Positions 29,066-38,527 of a DNA stretch of 64,000 bases are shown one piece after another. The stretch's first letter is position 1. Each line of letters begins with the position of its first letter. The notes beneath the pieces were generated by a model. That model was not told where the DNA came from and ran no database searches. It was given only the letters and a program-made list of their open reading frames with translations. Position numbers and translations under genes: made by a program. The DNA is from Manganibacter manganicus. Lineage in GTDB: Bacteria; Pseudomonadota; Alphaproteobacteria; Rhizobiales; Rhizobiaceae. The stretch lies in the NCBI RefSeq assembly GCF_002075885.1, contig NZ_MDET01000015.1, forward strand, positions 26,882-90,881. Direction: 5' to 3'.

Positions 29066-29311
29066 ATGGCAAGCGCCACAGCGAAAGAGCCTCCCCAACC
29101 TCTGAACCATTTTTTCGTCGGCCAGGACAACCGAGGATGCTGGACCGTCCGCGATGAGCGTAACCTCGTCGGCGGCTGCTTTGTCAGCAAGGATGCGGCG
29201 ATTCACTTCGCCCGTCAGGAAACCAACAACGCGCCGGGGGCTGTGATCTGCATGGCCGAAAGCCAGCGCCTGAGTCTGGACCCGCTGTTTGGACATCGGG
29301 CAGCCGCCTAG
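29066..29311 (+). CDS. 81-residue soluble hypothetical protein
   Basis: The product reads NHFFVGQDNRGCWTVRDERN, then LVGGCFVSKDAAIHFARQE and AVICMAESQRLSLDPLFG. It has an alpha/beta layout like the small protein at 26608 (Trp-containing strand, Ala-rich helix, final strand), suggesting the two are distant relatives. AGGATC lies upstream of ATG 29066. It is followed by a strong terminator. Confidence 0.65.
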   Translation: MASATAKEPPQPLNHFFVGQDNRGCWTVRDERNLVGGCFVSKDAAIHFARQETNNAPGAVICMAESQRLSLDPLFGHRAAA

Positions 29312-29410
29312 TCGGCTGCCGTCGATCCGGCCCGCCCCCGCCTTTACACTCGCTGACCTTCTCGCGACGTTGGAGATGGAGAGGTAAATCTTCGCCTTGA
29401 GATAAGCAAA

Positions 29411-29442
29411 GCCCGCCGACTCTACCGAGTCGGCGGGCATTT
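29411..29442 (+). terminator. Strong rho-independent terminator before the kdp locus
   Basis: A perfect 12-bp stem GCCCGCCGACTC / GAGTCGGCGGGC with a TACC loop is followed by ATTTTA. It isolates the kdp locus from upstream cargo. The 260 bp that follow, up to 29700, hold no other gene and should contain the kdp promoter. Confidence 0.88.
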
Positions 29443-29699
29443 TACTTATCAACGGGCTTCCACCGAGAAATTCCTATGAGATTTTAATGAGTGAGGCCAA
29501 AAACACTATTAGATTCTTATTTTTTGAGGCCCCGTCCTCTCTCGAACCTATATGCGGTTCGCGTCCATATTTCCGCCAAATTCCTCCTCCGGCACCCGTG
29601 CTTACGCTCGGGCGCGCTGGAAGAATTATAGCTGTGGCTTGCCAGTTTTTCCGTATTGGCTGGTCATTCTTATCAACTGCCGCGCCGGAGGCGAAAGTA

Positions 29700-29780
29700 A
29701 TGGACGTTATTGTGCTGGCAATATGTGTTGGATTTTTCGCACTGATGTTTGGATACATCAGAATTTGCGAAAAGCTCTGA
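29700..29780 (+). CDS. 26-residue hydrophobic peptide preceding kdpF
   Basis: From ATG 29700, preceded by GGAGG at 9 bases, the frame reads MDVIVLAICVGFFALMFGYI plus RICEKL. It is one membrane helix with a charged tail, ending 16 bp before kdpF. Similar short frames are seen ahead of kdpF in other alphaproteobacteria. The frame is open upstream to 29487, but that part looks non-coding. It may be an accessory Kdp peptide. Confidence 0.6.
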   Translation: MDVIVLAICVGFFALMFGYIRICEKL

Positions 29781-29796
29781 CTGGGAGAAATCAATC

Positions 29797-29886
29797 ATGA
29801 TCTTGGAATACTTCCTCGGAGCAGCCGTCGCGGTCTTTGTGACTGGCTATCTGCTCTATGCCCTCGCTCGTCCCGAGCGGTTCTGA
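29797..29886 (+). CDS. kdpF: K+-transporting ATPase KdpF subunit
   Basis: A 29-residue single-helix protein (MILEYFLGAAVAVFVTGYLL and then YALARPERF). The C-terminal YALxRPERF is the KdpF hallmark. KdpF stabilises the KdpABC complex. GGGAG lies upstream; kdpA follows after 30 bp. Confidence 0.93.
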   Translation: MILEYFLGAAVAVFVTGYLLYALARPERF

Positions 29887-29916
29887 TCAAGACAGTAGCT
29901 CGGAAAGAACCCACCG

Positions 29917-31620
29917 ATGACAATAAATGGATGGATACAGATCCTGGTCTTTGCCGGGATCATCATCGCGCTGGTAAAGCCGCTCGGCGGCTATCTCACC
30001 CGCGTCTTGAAAGGCGAGCGTACAATCCTTTCGGCGATTTTTGGACCGCTCGAACGGGGACTGTACCGCGTCGCCGGAACGAATGAGAATGAGGAGCAGC
30101 ATTGGACGACCTATGCGCTGGCCATGCTGCTCTTCAACCTTGCTGGCTTCACGGTTCTCTACCTCGTTCAACGTCTGCAGGGAGGGTTGCCGTTCAACCC
30201 TCAGGGACTGGGAGCGGTTGAGCCGACCAGCGCTTTCAATACCGCTGTCAGCTTCGTGACCAATACCAACTGGCAGGGCTATGGCGGCGAGACCACCATG
30301 AGCTATTTGACCCAGATGGCGGGTCTTACCGTGCAGAACTTTGTGTCGGCAGCGACGGGCATCGCGATTGCGGTCGCATTGATCCGCGGGTTCTCTCGGG
30401 CATCTGGCAAAACGGTCGGTAATTTCTGGGTCGATCTCACCCGCATCACGCTCTACGTCTTGCTGCCCATCTGCTTCGTCGGCAGCCTGGTTCTGGTCTG
30501 GCAGGGCGTTCCGCAGAACCTCAATCCGTACACCATCGCAACAACCGTTGAAGGCGCGCAGCAAACCATCGCTCAGGGTCCGGTCGCATCTCAGATGATG
30601 ATCAAGCATCTGGGAACCAACGGCGGCGGCTTCTTCAACGTCAACGCTTCGCACCCGTTCGAAAACCCGAATGCCTTCACCAACCTCATTCACATGGTCT
30701 CGATCTTTGCCATCGGCGCTGCTCTGACCAACGTGTTTGGTCGCATGGTCGGCAGCGAGAAAAAGGGCTGGGCCATCTTCACAGCCATGGGCGTTCTGTT
30801 CCTCGCCGGTGTCGCAATCACCTATTGGGCCGAGGCCGCGGGCAATCCGCTTCTCCATTCGCTTGGCCTTGAGGGCGGCAACATGGAAGGAAAGGAAACC
30901 CGTTTCGGTATCGTCACGTCGGCGCTCTTTGCAGTCGTTACGACCGCTGCGTCGTGCGGTGCGGTCATAGCCATGCACGACAGCTTCATGCCGCTGGGCG
31001 GAATGATCCCGATCATCAACATGATGCTCGGCGAGATCATCATAGGCGGTGTCGGCGCGGGTTTCTACGGCATCATCCTGTTCGTCGTCGTCGCGATCTT
31101 CGTTGCGGGGCTCATGGTCGGGCGTACACCCGAATATCTCGGCAAGAAGATTGAGGCGAAGGAAGTGAAGATGGCCATGCTGGCTGTCTTGTGTCTGCCT
31201 CTTTCGATACTTGGCTTCACCGCGATTGCCGTAGTGCTCGGCACGGGTGTGGCTTCGATGGCGAACGCGGGTCCACACGGATTCTCCGAGGTCCTTTACG
31301 CCTACACTTCCGGCACCGCGAACAATGGTTCGGCCTTTGCAGGTCTTTCCGCCAACACGCCCTGGTACAACATCACGATTGGCCTGGCGATGTTGATGGG
31401 ACGCTTCATGGTGATCGTTCCAGCGCTGGCTATCGCTGGCTCCCTGGTCGCCAAGAAAACGGTTCCCGAGTCCAGCGGCACGCTGCCTACGACCGGGCCT
31501 CTGTTTGTCGGACTTCTGGTGGGTGTGATCCTGATCGTCGGCGGCCTGACGTTCTTCCCGGCGTTGGCGCTGGGTCCGATCGTCGAGCACTTCGCCATGT
31601 TGGCGGGCCAGAATTTCTGA
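29917..31620 (+). CDS. kdpA: K+-transporting ATPase subunit KdpA
   Basis: The potassium-selective channel subunit of the high-affinity KdpFABC pump, in the inner membrane. 567 residues with about ten helices. Selectivity-filter segments are seen: [35 protein letters not shown]-like [19 protein letters not shown] and [12 protein letters not shown]. The length is normal and the frame intact. Confidence 0.98.
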   Translation: MTINGWIQILVFAGIIIALVKPLGGYLTRVLKGERTILSAIFGPLERGLYRVAGTNENEEQHWTTYALAMLLFNLAGFTVLYLVQRLQGGLPFNPQGLGAVEPTSAFNTAVSFVTNTNWQGYGGETTMSYLTQMAGLTVQNFVSAATGIAIAVALIRGFSRASGKTVGNFWVDLTRITLYVLLPICFVGSLVLVWQGVPQNLNPYTIATTVEGAQQTIAQGPVASQMMIKHLGTNGGGFFNVNASHPFENPNAFTNLIHMVSIFAIGAALTNVFGRMVGSEKKGWAIFTAMGVLFLAGVAITYWAEAAGNPLLHSLGLEGGNMEGKETRFGIVTSALFAVVTTAASCGAVIAMHDSFMPLGGMIPIINMMLGEIIIGGVGAGFYGIILFVVVAIFVAGLMVGRTPEYLGKKIEAKEVKMAMLAVLCLPLSILGFTAIAVVLGTGVASMANAGPHGFSEVLYAYTSGTANNGSAFAGLSANTPWYNITIGLAMLMGRFMVIVPALAIAGSLVAKKTVPESSGTLPTTGPLFVGLLVGVILIVGGLTFFPALALGPIVEHFAMLAGQNF

Positions 31621-31628
31621 GAACCGCG

Positions 31629-31805
31629 ATGACGGCCAAATGGCTGAGATCGATCCGATTTGTCGTGAACCCTCGCTCCTGGTTTCAGGAGCGAGGGTCG
31701 GCCAGACCGCCCAGTGCATCGACGATCATTCTCGGCATGACGCTGGCGTTGGGGGGCGTGGTGCTCCTCGCCAAACTTATCACTGAATTGCTCGCGGCGG
31801 CGTGA
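31629..31805 (+). CDS. 58-residue membrane protein between kdpA and kdpB
   Basis: ATG 31629 opens a frame 8 bp after the kdpA stop: a basic N-terminus (MTAKWLRSIRFVVNPRSWF), then one membrane helix (TIILGMTLALGGVVLLAKLI) ending TELLAAA. It is not one of the classical Kdp subunits. A perfect 13-bp hairpin lies inside it. Position in the operon suggests a Kdp accessory role (inference). Confidence 0.6.
   Translation: MTAKWLRSIRFVVNPRSWFQERGSARPPSASTIILGMTLALGGVVLLAKLITELLAAA
31669..31698. promoter_or_regulatory. Perfect 13-bp hairpin between kdpA and kdpB
   Basis: ACCCTCGCTCCTG and CAGGAGCGAGGGT pair around GTTT. No T-run follows, so it is not a classical terminator. It could adjust mRNA stability or translation of kdpB relative to kdpA. 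Confidence 0.65.
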
Positions 31806-31847
31806 CCGAGTGGTTGGCCCCCAAGAACAAACTCGCTGGAGTTTCTT

Positions 31848-33917
31848 ATGAACCAGTCCAAATCCGCGAGCATGCTGGACGCTCGCATACTCGTTCCGGC
31901 TATAGGGGATGCGTTTCGGAAACTGAATCCGAAGAGCCTCGCTAAAAACCCGGTCATGTTCGTCGTCGCCGTGGTGTCAGTCCTGACGACGGTACTTCTG
32001 CTCAAAGATATTGCCACAGGAGCTGAAAGCGTCGGCTTCTCGCTGCAGATCGTTCTGTGGCTCTGGTTCACGGTGCTATTCGCCAATTTCGCGGAGGCCG
32101 TGGCCGAAGGGCGCGGCAAGGCGCAGGCTGAATCGCTTCGCCGTACCCGCACCGAAACCCAGGCCAAGCTGCTCTCGAACGGCGGTTCCGACTACAAAAT
32201 GGTGCCTGGCGCCACGCTGAAGGTCGGTGACGTTGTTCTCGTCGAGCCGGGCGACATCATCCCGTCCGATGGCGAAGTCATCGAGGGTGTGGCCTCGGTG
32301 AACGAAGCGGCGATTACGGGCGAGTCAGCACCGGTCATCCGCGAATCTGGCGGGGATCGTTCTGCCGTCACTGGTGGCACCCAAGTGCTTTCCGACTGGA
32401 TCAAGGTCCGGATCACGGCTGCGGCCGGCTCGACCTTCATCGACAAGATGATCGCTCTCGTCGAAGGCGCTGAACGCCAGAAAACACCGAACGAAATCGC
32501 GCTCAACATCCTGCTTGCAGGGATGACGCTGATCTTCGTACTGGCCGTAGTGACCATTCCGAGCTTCGCGACCTATGCAGGTGGGTATGTTCCCATCATC
32601 GTTCTGGTCGCTCTGTTCGTCACGCTGATTCCGACCACAATCGGCGCGCTGCTGTCGGCCATCGGCATTGCCGGCATGGACCGGCTGGTCCGCTTCAATG
32701 TTCTGGCCATGTCCGGCCGTGCCGTAGAGGCCGCCGGCGACGTCGACACGCTTCTGCTTGACAAGACCGGGACGATCACGCTGGGCAATCGCCAGGCGAG
32801 CGAGTTCCGGCCGATCCGCGGCGTCACCGAAAAGGAACTCGCCGATGCAGCGCAGCTTGCTTCGCTTGCCGATGAGACTCCCGAGGGCCGCTCGGTCGTC
32901 GTGCTCGCCAAGGAAAAATACGGTATCCGCGCACGCGACATGGCCAGCCTGAACGCGACTTTCGTCCCGTTCACGGCGCAGACCCGTATGAGCGGTGTCG
33001 ACCTGGAGGGCTCGTCGGTGCGTAAAGGCGCGGTCGATGCGGTCTTGAAGCATGTCGAGCTTGCCACGGTCGCAACAGGCAGCTCGCGTGCTTCCGCTGA
33101 AAGCGTCCGTGAGCTCCAGGGTATCGCCGACGAGATCGGCAAGGCAGGCGGCACGCCGCTCGCCGTGGTGAAGGATGGCCGCCTCCTCGGCGTCATCTAT
33201 CTCAAGGACATCGTCAAGGGCGGCATCCGCGAACGCTTCGCCGAGCTGCGCCGCATGGGTATCCGCACGGTGATGATCACCGGCGACAACCCGATGACCG
33301 CGGCTGCTATCGCCGCCGAGGCCGGCGTCGATGACTTCCTGGCGCAGGCGACGCCGGAGAACAAGCTGGCGCTGATCCGCGAGGAACAGGCCAAAGGCAA
33401 GCTGGTGGCCATGTGCGGTGATGGTACCAACGACGCTCCGGCGCTTGCCCAGGCTGATGTGGGCGTGGCCATGAACACCGGCACGGTCGCCGCACGCGAG
33501 GCCGGCAATATGGTGGATCTCGACAGCGACCCGACCAAGCTCATTGAGATCGTGGAGATCGGCAAGCAATTGCTGATGACCCGCGGCGCGCTGACGACGT
33601 TCTCGATCGCCAACGACATCGCGAAGTATTTCGCGATCATCCCGGCGATGTTCCTGGCGTTCTATCCGCAGCTTGGTGCGCTCAACATCATGGGCCTTGC
33701 TTCACCGCAGAGCGCCATCCTGTCGGCGATCATCTTCAATGCCCTCATCATCGTGGCGCTGATCCCGCTGTCGCTGAAAGGCGTAAAGTATCGTGCGATC
33801 GGAGCCGGTTCGCTGCTGTCCCGGAATCTCCTGATTTACGGGCTGGGCGGCATTCTCGTGCCCTTTGCCGGCATCAAGCTCATCGACATGGCCATCACAG
33901 CCGCTGGCCTCGTTTAG
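31848..33917 (+). CDS. kdpB: K+-transporting ATPase catalytic subunit KdpB
   Basis: The P-type ATPase that powers KdpFABC. 689 residues. The phosphorylated Asp, about residue 305, lies in [14 protein letters not shown]; the actuator motif is [22 protein letters not shown]; the hinge is [26 protein letters not shown] precedes ATG 31848. Intact. Confidence 0.98.
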   Translation: MNQSKSASMLDARILVPAIGDAFRKLNPKSLAKNPVMFVVAVVSVLTTVLLLKDIATGAESVGFSLQIVLWLWFTVLFANFAEAVAEGRGKAQAESLRRTRTETQAKLLSNGGSDYKMVPGATLKVGDVVLVEPGDIIPSDGEVIEGVASVNEAAITGESAPVIRESGGDRSAVTGGTQVLSDWIKVRITAAAGSTFIDKMIALVEGAERQKTPNEIALNILLAGMTLIFVLAVVTIPSFATYAGGYVPIIVLVALFVTLIPTTIGALLSAIGIAGMDRLVRFNVLAMSGRAVEAAGDVDTLLLDKTGTITLGNRQASEFRPIRGVTEKELADAAQLASLADETPEGRSVVVLAKEKYGIRARDMASLNATFVPFTAQTRMSGVDLEGSSVRKGAVDAVLKHVELATVATGSSRASAESVRELQGIADEIGKAGGTPLAVVKDGRLLGVIYLKDIVKGGIRERFAELRRMGIRTVMITGDNPMTAAAIAAEAGVDDFLAQATPENKLALIREEQAKGKLVAMCGDGTNDAPALAQADVGVAMNTGTVAAREAGNMVDLDSDPTKLIEIVEIGKQLLMTRGALTTFSIANDIAKYFAIIPAMFLAFYPQLGALNIMGLASPQSAILSAIIFNALIIVALIPLSLKGVKYRAIGAGSLLSRNLLIYGLGGILVPFAGIKLIDMAITAAGLV

Positions 33918-33989
33918 TCGAAAGCGTTCATCACAGACACAATCCGCGAAGCGATATCCATCAGCAGCGGACCATTCAGGACAGTAACG

Positions 33990-34562
33990 ATGCTCAAGCA
34001 AATCAGACCCGCGATTTTTTTCATTGTCGCACTAACCGTCATCACCGGTCTCATCTATCCCCTTGGTGTAACCGGTATCGCGCAAGCTCTTTTCCCCCAA
34101 CAGGCCAATGGAAGCCTGATCGAGCGTGAAGGCACGGTCATAGGCTCCGAACTCATCGGTCAGAACTTTGCCGGCGAGCGATACTTCCACCCGCGTCCTT
34201 CGGCTGCCGGTTCAGATGGCTACGATGCCGGCGCGTCCAGCGGATCCAATCTTGGTCCGACCAGCCAGGCGCTTCGCGATCGTGTCGCTGCGGATACCGA
34301 GGCATCACGCACGGAGAACAGTGGCGCAGCCGTCCCCATGGACCTTGTTACGGCCTCTGGTAGCGGCCTCGATCCCCATATTACGCCTGAAGCCGCCTAC
34401 TTCCAGGTGGGCCGTGTCGCCAGAGCCCGCGGCATCGATGAGGCCGCAGTGCGCGTGCTGGTCGATCAGCATGTCGAGCCGCGCATACTCGGCTTCCTGG
34501 GAGAACCCGTGGTCAACGTTCTCAAGCTGAACCTGGCGCTCGACGACGCCAATAGAGGCTGA
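33990..34562 (+). CDS. kdpC: K+-transporting ATPase subunit KdpC
   Basis: The 190-residue assembly subunit with one N-terminal helix ([20 protein letters not shown]). Typical KdpC stretches include [48 protein letters not shown] [18 protein letters not shown], and the end [18 protein letters not shown]. It lies 72 bp after kdpB. Confidence 0.97.
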   Translation: MLKQIRPAIFFIVALTVITGLIYPLGVTGIAQALFPQQANGSLIEREGTVIGSELIGQNFAGERYFHPRPSAAGSDGYDAGASSGSNLGPTSQALRDRVAADTEASRTENSGAAVPMDLVTASGSGLDPHITPEAAYFQVGRVARARGIDEAAVRVLVDQHVEPRILGFLGEPVVNVLKLNLALDDANRG

Positions 34563-34620
34563 ATGAAGGTGCCAGGACGGCTATAGTAGCCGTCCTGGCG
34601 GTTGATCCGGAGCCAATTAA

Positions 34621-37326
34621 GTGTCTGACGACCCAATACGAGAGCAGAGCCGACCATCGCCTGATGCATTGCTGGAAAATGCGCAGCGGGAGACGCGGGG
34701 CCACCTCAAGATCTTTCTTGGGGCGGCTCCGGGTGTAGGCAAGACGTATGAGATGCTCATGTCGGGCCGGGCTCAGCGGGCCGATGGCGTCGACGTGGTC
34801 ATCGGGGTGGTCGAGACCCACGGGCGGGCCGAGACCGAGGCTCTGGTCGACGGGTTCGAGATCGTTCCGCGTCGCACAGTGCCCTATCGAGGGCATGTGC
34901 TCGATGAAATGGACATCGACGCGATCCTGGCGCGCAAGCCGGCGCTCGTTCTGGTGGATGAACTCGCCCATACCAACGCCCCTGGCAGTCGCCACCCCAA
35001 GCGCTATCTCGATGTCGAGGAACTGCTCGCCAACGGCATAGACGTCTACAGCACGCTCAACATCCAGCACGTCGAGAGCCTCAACGACGTCGTGGCCCAG
35101 ATCACGCGCATCCGGGTGCGAGAGACCGTTCCGGATTCGATCATCGACCGTGCCGACGACATCGAGATCATCGACATCACGCCGGGCGACCTGATCAAGC
35201 GCTTGAACGAGGGCAAGGTTTACCTGCCCAAGACCGCAAAGCGCGCAACGCAGAACTATTTCTCGCCAAGCAATCTGACGGCCCTTCGTGAGTTGGCTCT
35301 GCGGCGCACGGCGCAGCGGGTCGATGACCAGTTGGTCACCCATATGCAGGCGCACGCCATCACCGGCCCGTGGTCGGCCGGCGAGCGTGTCCTGGTGTGC
35401 ATCAACGAACGGCCCGGGGCGACGGCGCTCGTGCGCTATGGCCGCCGTCAGGCCGACCGGCTTCGTGCGCCTTGGGCCGCGGTTCATGTCGAAACGAGCA
35501 AGGATGCCCGGCTTTCCGAGCAGCAAAAGGACAAGATCGCCAGTGCATTGCGACTTGCCGAGCAACTCGGCGCTGAGGCCGTTACCCTGCCCGGCGAGAA
35601 CGTTGCGCAAGAAATTCTGACCTACGCATCGACCAACAACTATACGCATGTCATCGTCGGCATGCCGACCTCGCCCAGGTGGCGGGAGCTTTTCGCGGGC
35701 TCCGTTTCGCATGATCTGATCCGCGCCAAGACGGATGTGAGCGTGCACGTCATCTCGCCGGGCAATGGCGAGGATACGCGACGTCCGGCGACCGTGAGCG
35801 CACGATCTAAGAAGCGCCCAGACGTCGGTCACTATCTGTGGAGCACGCTTTACGTTGCCGTGGCATTGGGCCTCGGGACGGCGCTCTCCCGCTTTCTGGA
35901 TGTGCGCAATATCGCGCTTGTCTTCCTGATGGCGGTTCTCGCCTCGGCGATGGGCGGCGGTTTGTGGCCGGCATTGTTTGCGTCTGTGCTAAGCGCGCTT
36001 GCCTTCAATTTTTTCTTTCTCGACCCTCTTTACACTCTTGTCATCGGCGATCCTGAAAGCGTGGTGGCCTTTGCCTTTTTCTTGGTGGTTGCGGTTATCG
36101 CAAGCAACCTTGCCAGCCGCGTTCAGCGGCAGGCCGTGACTGCGCGTGAGCGCGCGAAGACAACTGAAGGTCTCTATCAGTTCAGCAAGAAGCTCGCCGG
36201 CGCTGGGACGTTGGGAGACGTTCTGTGGGCGACGGTCTATCAGATCGCTTCCATGCTGCACGTTAGGGTGGTTGCGCTTCTGCCAGAGAATGGCCGCATC
36301 GCGGTCCAAGCAGGATATCCGCCGGACGATACGCTTGACGATGCGGATATCGCCGCTGCGCATTGGGCCTGGGAGCATGACAAGCCCGCGGGCCGTGGGG
36401 CGGATACACTACCGGGAGCGAAGCGCCTCTACTTGCCTTTGAAGACGGGGCGAACACAGGTCGGTGTGATCGGGCTGGACAATGACAAGCAGGGGCCAGT
36501 CCTGACACCTGCCGAGCAACGGCTTTTCGACTCCCTGGCGGATCAGGCCGCTCTGGCGATCGAGCGCATCCAACTGGTCGCCGATGTCGACAATGCGCGT
36601 CTCGCCGCCGAGGCGGACAAGCTGCGCTCTGCGCTTTTGACGTCGCTGTCGCATGACCTCAAGACGCCTCTGGCATCGATCCTGGGGTCGGCGGGAGCGT
36701 TGAGAGACTATTCGACCTCGCTAACGGACTCCGGCCGGGTCGAACTGCTGACGACGATTGTCGAAGAGGCCGAGAGGCTGAACCGGTTCATCGCAAACCT
36801 TCTCGACATGACCCGGTTGGAATCGGGCGCGGCGGCGGTATCGCTGACGCCGCTGTTCATCGGCGACAGCGTCGGCAGCGCCCTGCGTCGCGCTGAGAAG
36901 ATACTGGCTTGCCATAGGGTCGATCTCGCGGTGCCGCCCGATCTGCCGATGGTTCGGCTCGATCCGGTCCTGTTCGAGCAGGTGTTGTTCAATCTGCTCG
37001 ACAACGCGCGGAAATACGCGCCGGCAGGCTCGCTGATCGCGATAAGGGCCTGGGCGGAAGACGCCCAAATTGTCTTGCAGATCGTCGATGAAGGCCCCGG
37101 CATTCCCTCTGATGACCTGACGAGAATTTTCGACAGTTTCTACCGCGTCCGGAAGAAGGACCACGTCCAGGCTGGGACGGGGCTTGGTCTGTCTATCTGC
37201 AAGGGATTTGTCGAGGCGATGGGCGGGACGATTTTCGCAACCAATCGGGCTGACAGACCCGGCGCCATTTTCACGTTGCGGTTTCCGATCGGACCGGAGC
37301 CATCGACTTTGGAAGGAAGGATATGA
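34621..37326 (+). CDS. kdpD: Osmosensitive K+ channel sensor histidine kinase KdpD
   Basis: The 901-residue membrane sensor kinase that controls kdp expression through KdpE. The N-terminal KdpD domain has Walker A GAAPGVGKT at about residues 34-42, then a USP-like domain, four close membrane helices (LWSTLYVAVALGLGTALSRF to FAFFLVVAVIASNLA), a GAF-like domain, the H-box SLSHDLKTPLASIL with His at about 678, and N/G boxes (LLDNARKYAPAG, GTGLGLSICKGFVEAMGG). A GTG start is used. It overlaps kdpE by 4 bp. Confidence 0.97.
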   Translation: MSDDPIREQSRPSPDALLENAQRETRGHLKIFLGAAPGVGKTYEMLMSGRAQRADGVDVVIGVVETHGRAETEALVDGFEIVPRRTVPYRGHVLDEMDIDAILARKPALVLVDELAHTNAPGSRHPKRYLDVEELLANGIDVYSTLNIQHVESLNDVVAQITRIRVRETVPDSIIDRADDIEIIDITPGDLIKRLNEGKVYLPKTAKRATQNYFSPSNLTALRELALRRTAQRVDDQLVTHMQAHAITGPWSAGERVLVCINERPGATALVRYGRRQADRLRAPWAAVHVETSKDARLSEQQKDKIASALRLAEQLGAEAVTLPGENVAQEILTYASTNNYTHVIVGMPTSPRWRELFAGSVSHDLIRAKTDVSVHVISPGNGEDTRRPATVSARSKKRPDVGHYLWSTLYVAVALGLGTALSRFLDVRNIALVFLMAVLASAMGGGLWPALFASVLSALAFNFFFLDPLYTLVIGDPESVVAFAFFLVVAVIASNLASRVQRQAVTARERAKTTEGLYQFSKKLAGAGTLGDVLWATVYQIASMLHVRVVALLPENGRIAVQAGYPPDDTLDDADIAAAHWAWEHDKPAGRGADTLPGAKRLYLPLKTGRTQVGVIGLDNDKQGPVLTPAEQRLFDSLADQAALAIERIQLVADVDNARLAAEADKLRSALLTSLSHDLKTPLASILGSAGALRDYSTSLTDSGRVELLTTIVEEAERLNRFIANLLDMTRLESGAAAVSLTPLFIGDSVGSALRRAEKILACHRVDLAVPPDLPMVRLDPVLFEQVLFNLLDNARKYAPAGSLIAIRAWAEDAQIVLQIVDEGPGIPSDDLTRIFDSFYRVRKKDHVQAGTGLGLSICKGFVEAMGGTIFATNRADRPGAIFTLRFPIGPEPSTLEGRI

Positions 37327-38018
37327 ATACGTCAGTAGTCAAGATTCTCGTCGTAGATGACGAGCCGCCGATCAGGAAACTCCTGCGCGTTGGGCTGACG
37401 GCCGAGGGCTACGCTATGGTCGAGGCTGTAAATGGCGAGGAAGCCGCCGCGCTCATCACAGAGGAGAAGCCCGATCTGATCCTGCTCGATCTTGGGCTGC
37501 CAGATATCTCAGGACATGACCTTCTTGAGAGGTGGCGTGCCGAACTTATCGAGCTGCCGATAGTCGTCCTCTCCAGCCGGACCGATGAAACGGGCATTGT
37601 AAAGGCGCTGGAACTGGGCGCCGACGATTATCTCACCAAACCATTCGGGATGCGCGAGTTGGCGGCGCGCATTCGGGTGGCGCTGAGGCACAAGCTTCAG
37701 CAACAGGGCGAACGCCCGATATTCCAGGTCGGCGATCTCTCGGTCGACCTAGTGAAGCGGATCGTCAAGGTCGCAGACAAGGAGGTGAAGCTCTCACCCA
37801 AGGAATACGAAATCCTGCGCGTCCTCGTGCAGCACGCGGGCAAGGTCATCACGCACCAGCACATCCTCAAGCATGTGTGGGGCGGCTCGACCGATGTCCA
37901 ATATCTGCGGGTCTATGTCCGCCAGTTGCGGCAGAAGATAGAGGCCACGCCCGATCAGCCGCAATACATCCTGACTGAAACAGGTGTCGGTTACCGCCTC
38001 CGTGAACAGGAGCAGTGA
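37323..38018 (+). CDS. kdpE: KDP operon response regulator KdpE
   Basis: The 231-residue OmpR-type regulator. The receiver has acidic VVDDEPP, phospho-acceptor Asp at about 56 in LILLDLGLPDISG, and the Lys in LTKPFGMREL. The C-terminal winged helix is KLSPKEYEILRVLVQHAGKV through YLRVYVRQLRQKIE. It overlaps the kdpD end (ATGA), and its stop overlaps a GTG of the following EIIA frame. Confidence 0.97.
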   Translation: MNTSVVKILVVDDEPPIRKLLRVGLTAEGYAMVEAVNGEEAAALITEEKPDLILLDLGLPDISGHDLLERWRAELIELPIVVLSSRTDETGIVKALELGADDYLTKPFGMRELAARIRVALRHKLQQQGERPIFQVGDLSVDLVKRIVKVADKEVKLSPKEYEILRVLVQHAGKVITHQHILKHVWGGSTDVQYLRVYVRQLRQKIEATPDQPQYILTETGVGYRLREQEQ

Positions 38019-38065
38019 CCGCGCATGCTCGCCTGGAAGCGGGCGACTTTAACGTGAGTACTCTT

Positions 38066-38518
38066 ATGAACCTGTCATCTGCCATCGCACCAGAGGACGT
38101 GATCCTTGATCTATCCATCTCCACGAAAGCCGTCCTGATCAAAAAGCTGGCGGCGCATGCCGCCGCTCGCACAGGGTTGACCGAGGAAGCGATCCATACA
38201 GCCTTGCTGGGACGCGAGCGTCTCGGCTCGACCGGCATCGGCCATGGCGTCGCCATGCCGCATGCGCCTGTACCCGGACTCCGGACATCATTCGCCGCGC
38301 TGATGGTGCTGAAGAAACCGATCGATTTCGAGGCGGTGGACGACCTTCCGGTCGACGTTGTCTTTCTGCTTCTGTCGGCCCCCGAAGGCAGCAACGAGTA
38401 TCTGAAGATTCTCGCGGCAGTCGCCCGTAGGATGCGCGATGAGCGGGTCATGAAAATGCTGCGCGGCGCCAAGTCGGAGCATGCCGCTTATTCTATTCTA
38501 GTTGAGCAGCCAGTATGA
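38066..38518 (+). CDS. PTS EIIA(Ntr)-like protein (PtsN family)
   Basis: About 150 residues from MNLSSAIAPEDVILDLSIST. The phosphorylatable His lies in GIGHGVAMPHAPVPG at about residue 66. The frame also opens with a GTG at 38015 that overlaps the kdpE stop (GTGA), so translation may be coupled. In Escherichia coli, EIIA(Ntr) binds KdpD and TrkA to tune K+ uptake. A dedicated copy fused to the end of the kdp operon suggests a local regulator of KdpD (inference). Confidence 0.88.
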   Translation: MNLSSAIAPEDVILDLSISTKAVLIKKLAAHAAARTGLTEEAIHTALLGRERLGSTGIGHGVAMPHAPVPGLRTSFAALMVLKKPIDFEAVDDLPVDVVFLLLSAPEGSNEYLKILAAVARRMRDERVMKMLRGAKSEHAAYSILVEQPV

Positions 38519-38527
38519 GGGCCTCCT

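Noticed and set aside
29887..31719. 610-residue minus-strand frame
   Set aside because: It is exactly antisense to kdpA, His/Arg/Asp-rich without domain patterns, and a result of GC-rich codon use in kdpA.
32325..33569. 414-residue minus-strand frame
   Set aside because: Antisense to kdpB; no ribosome site or family pattern.
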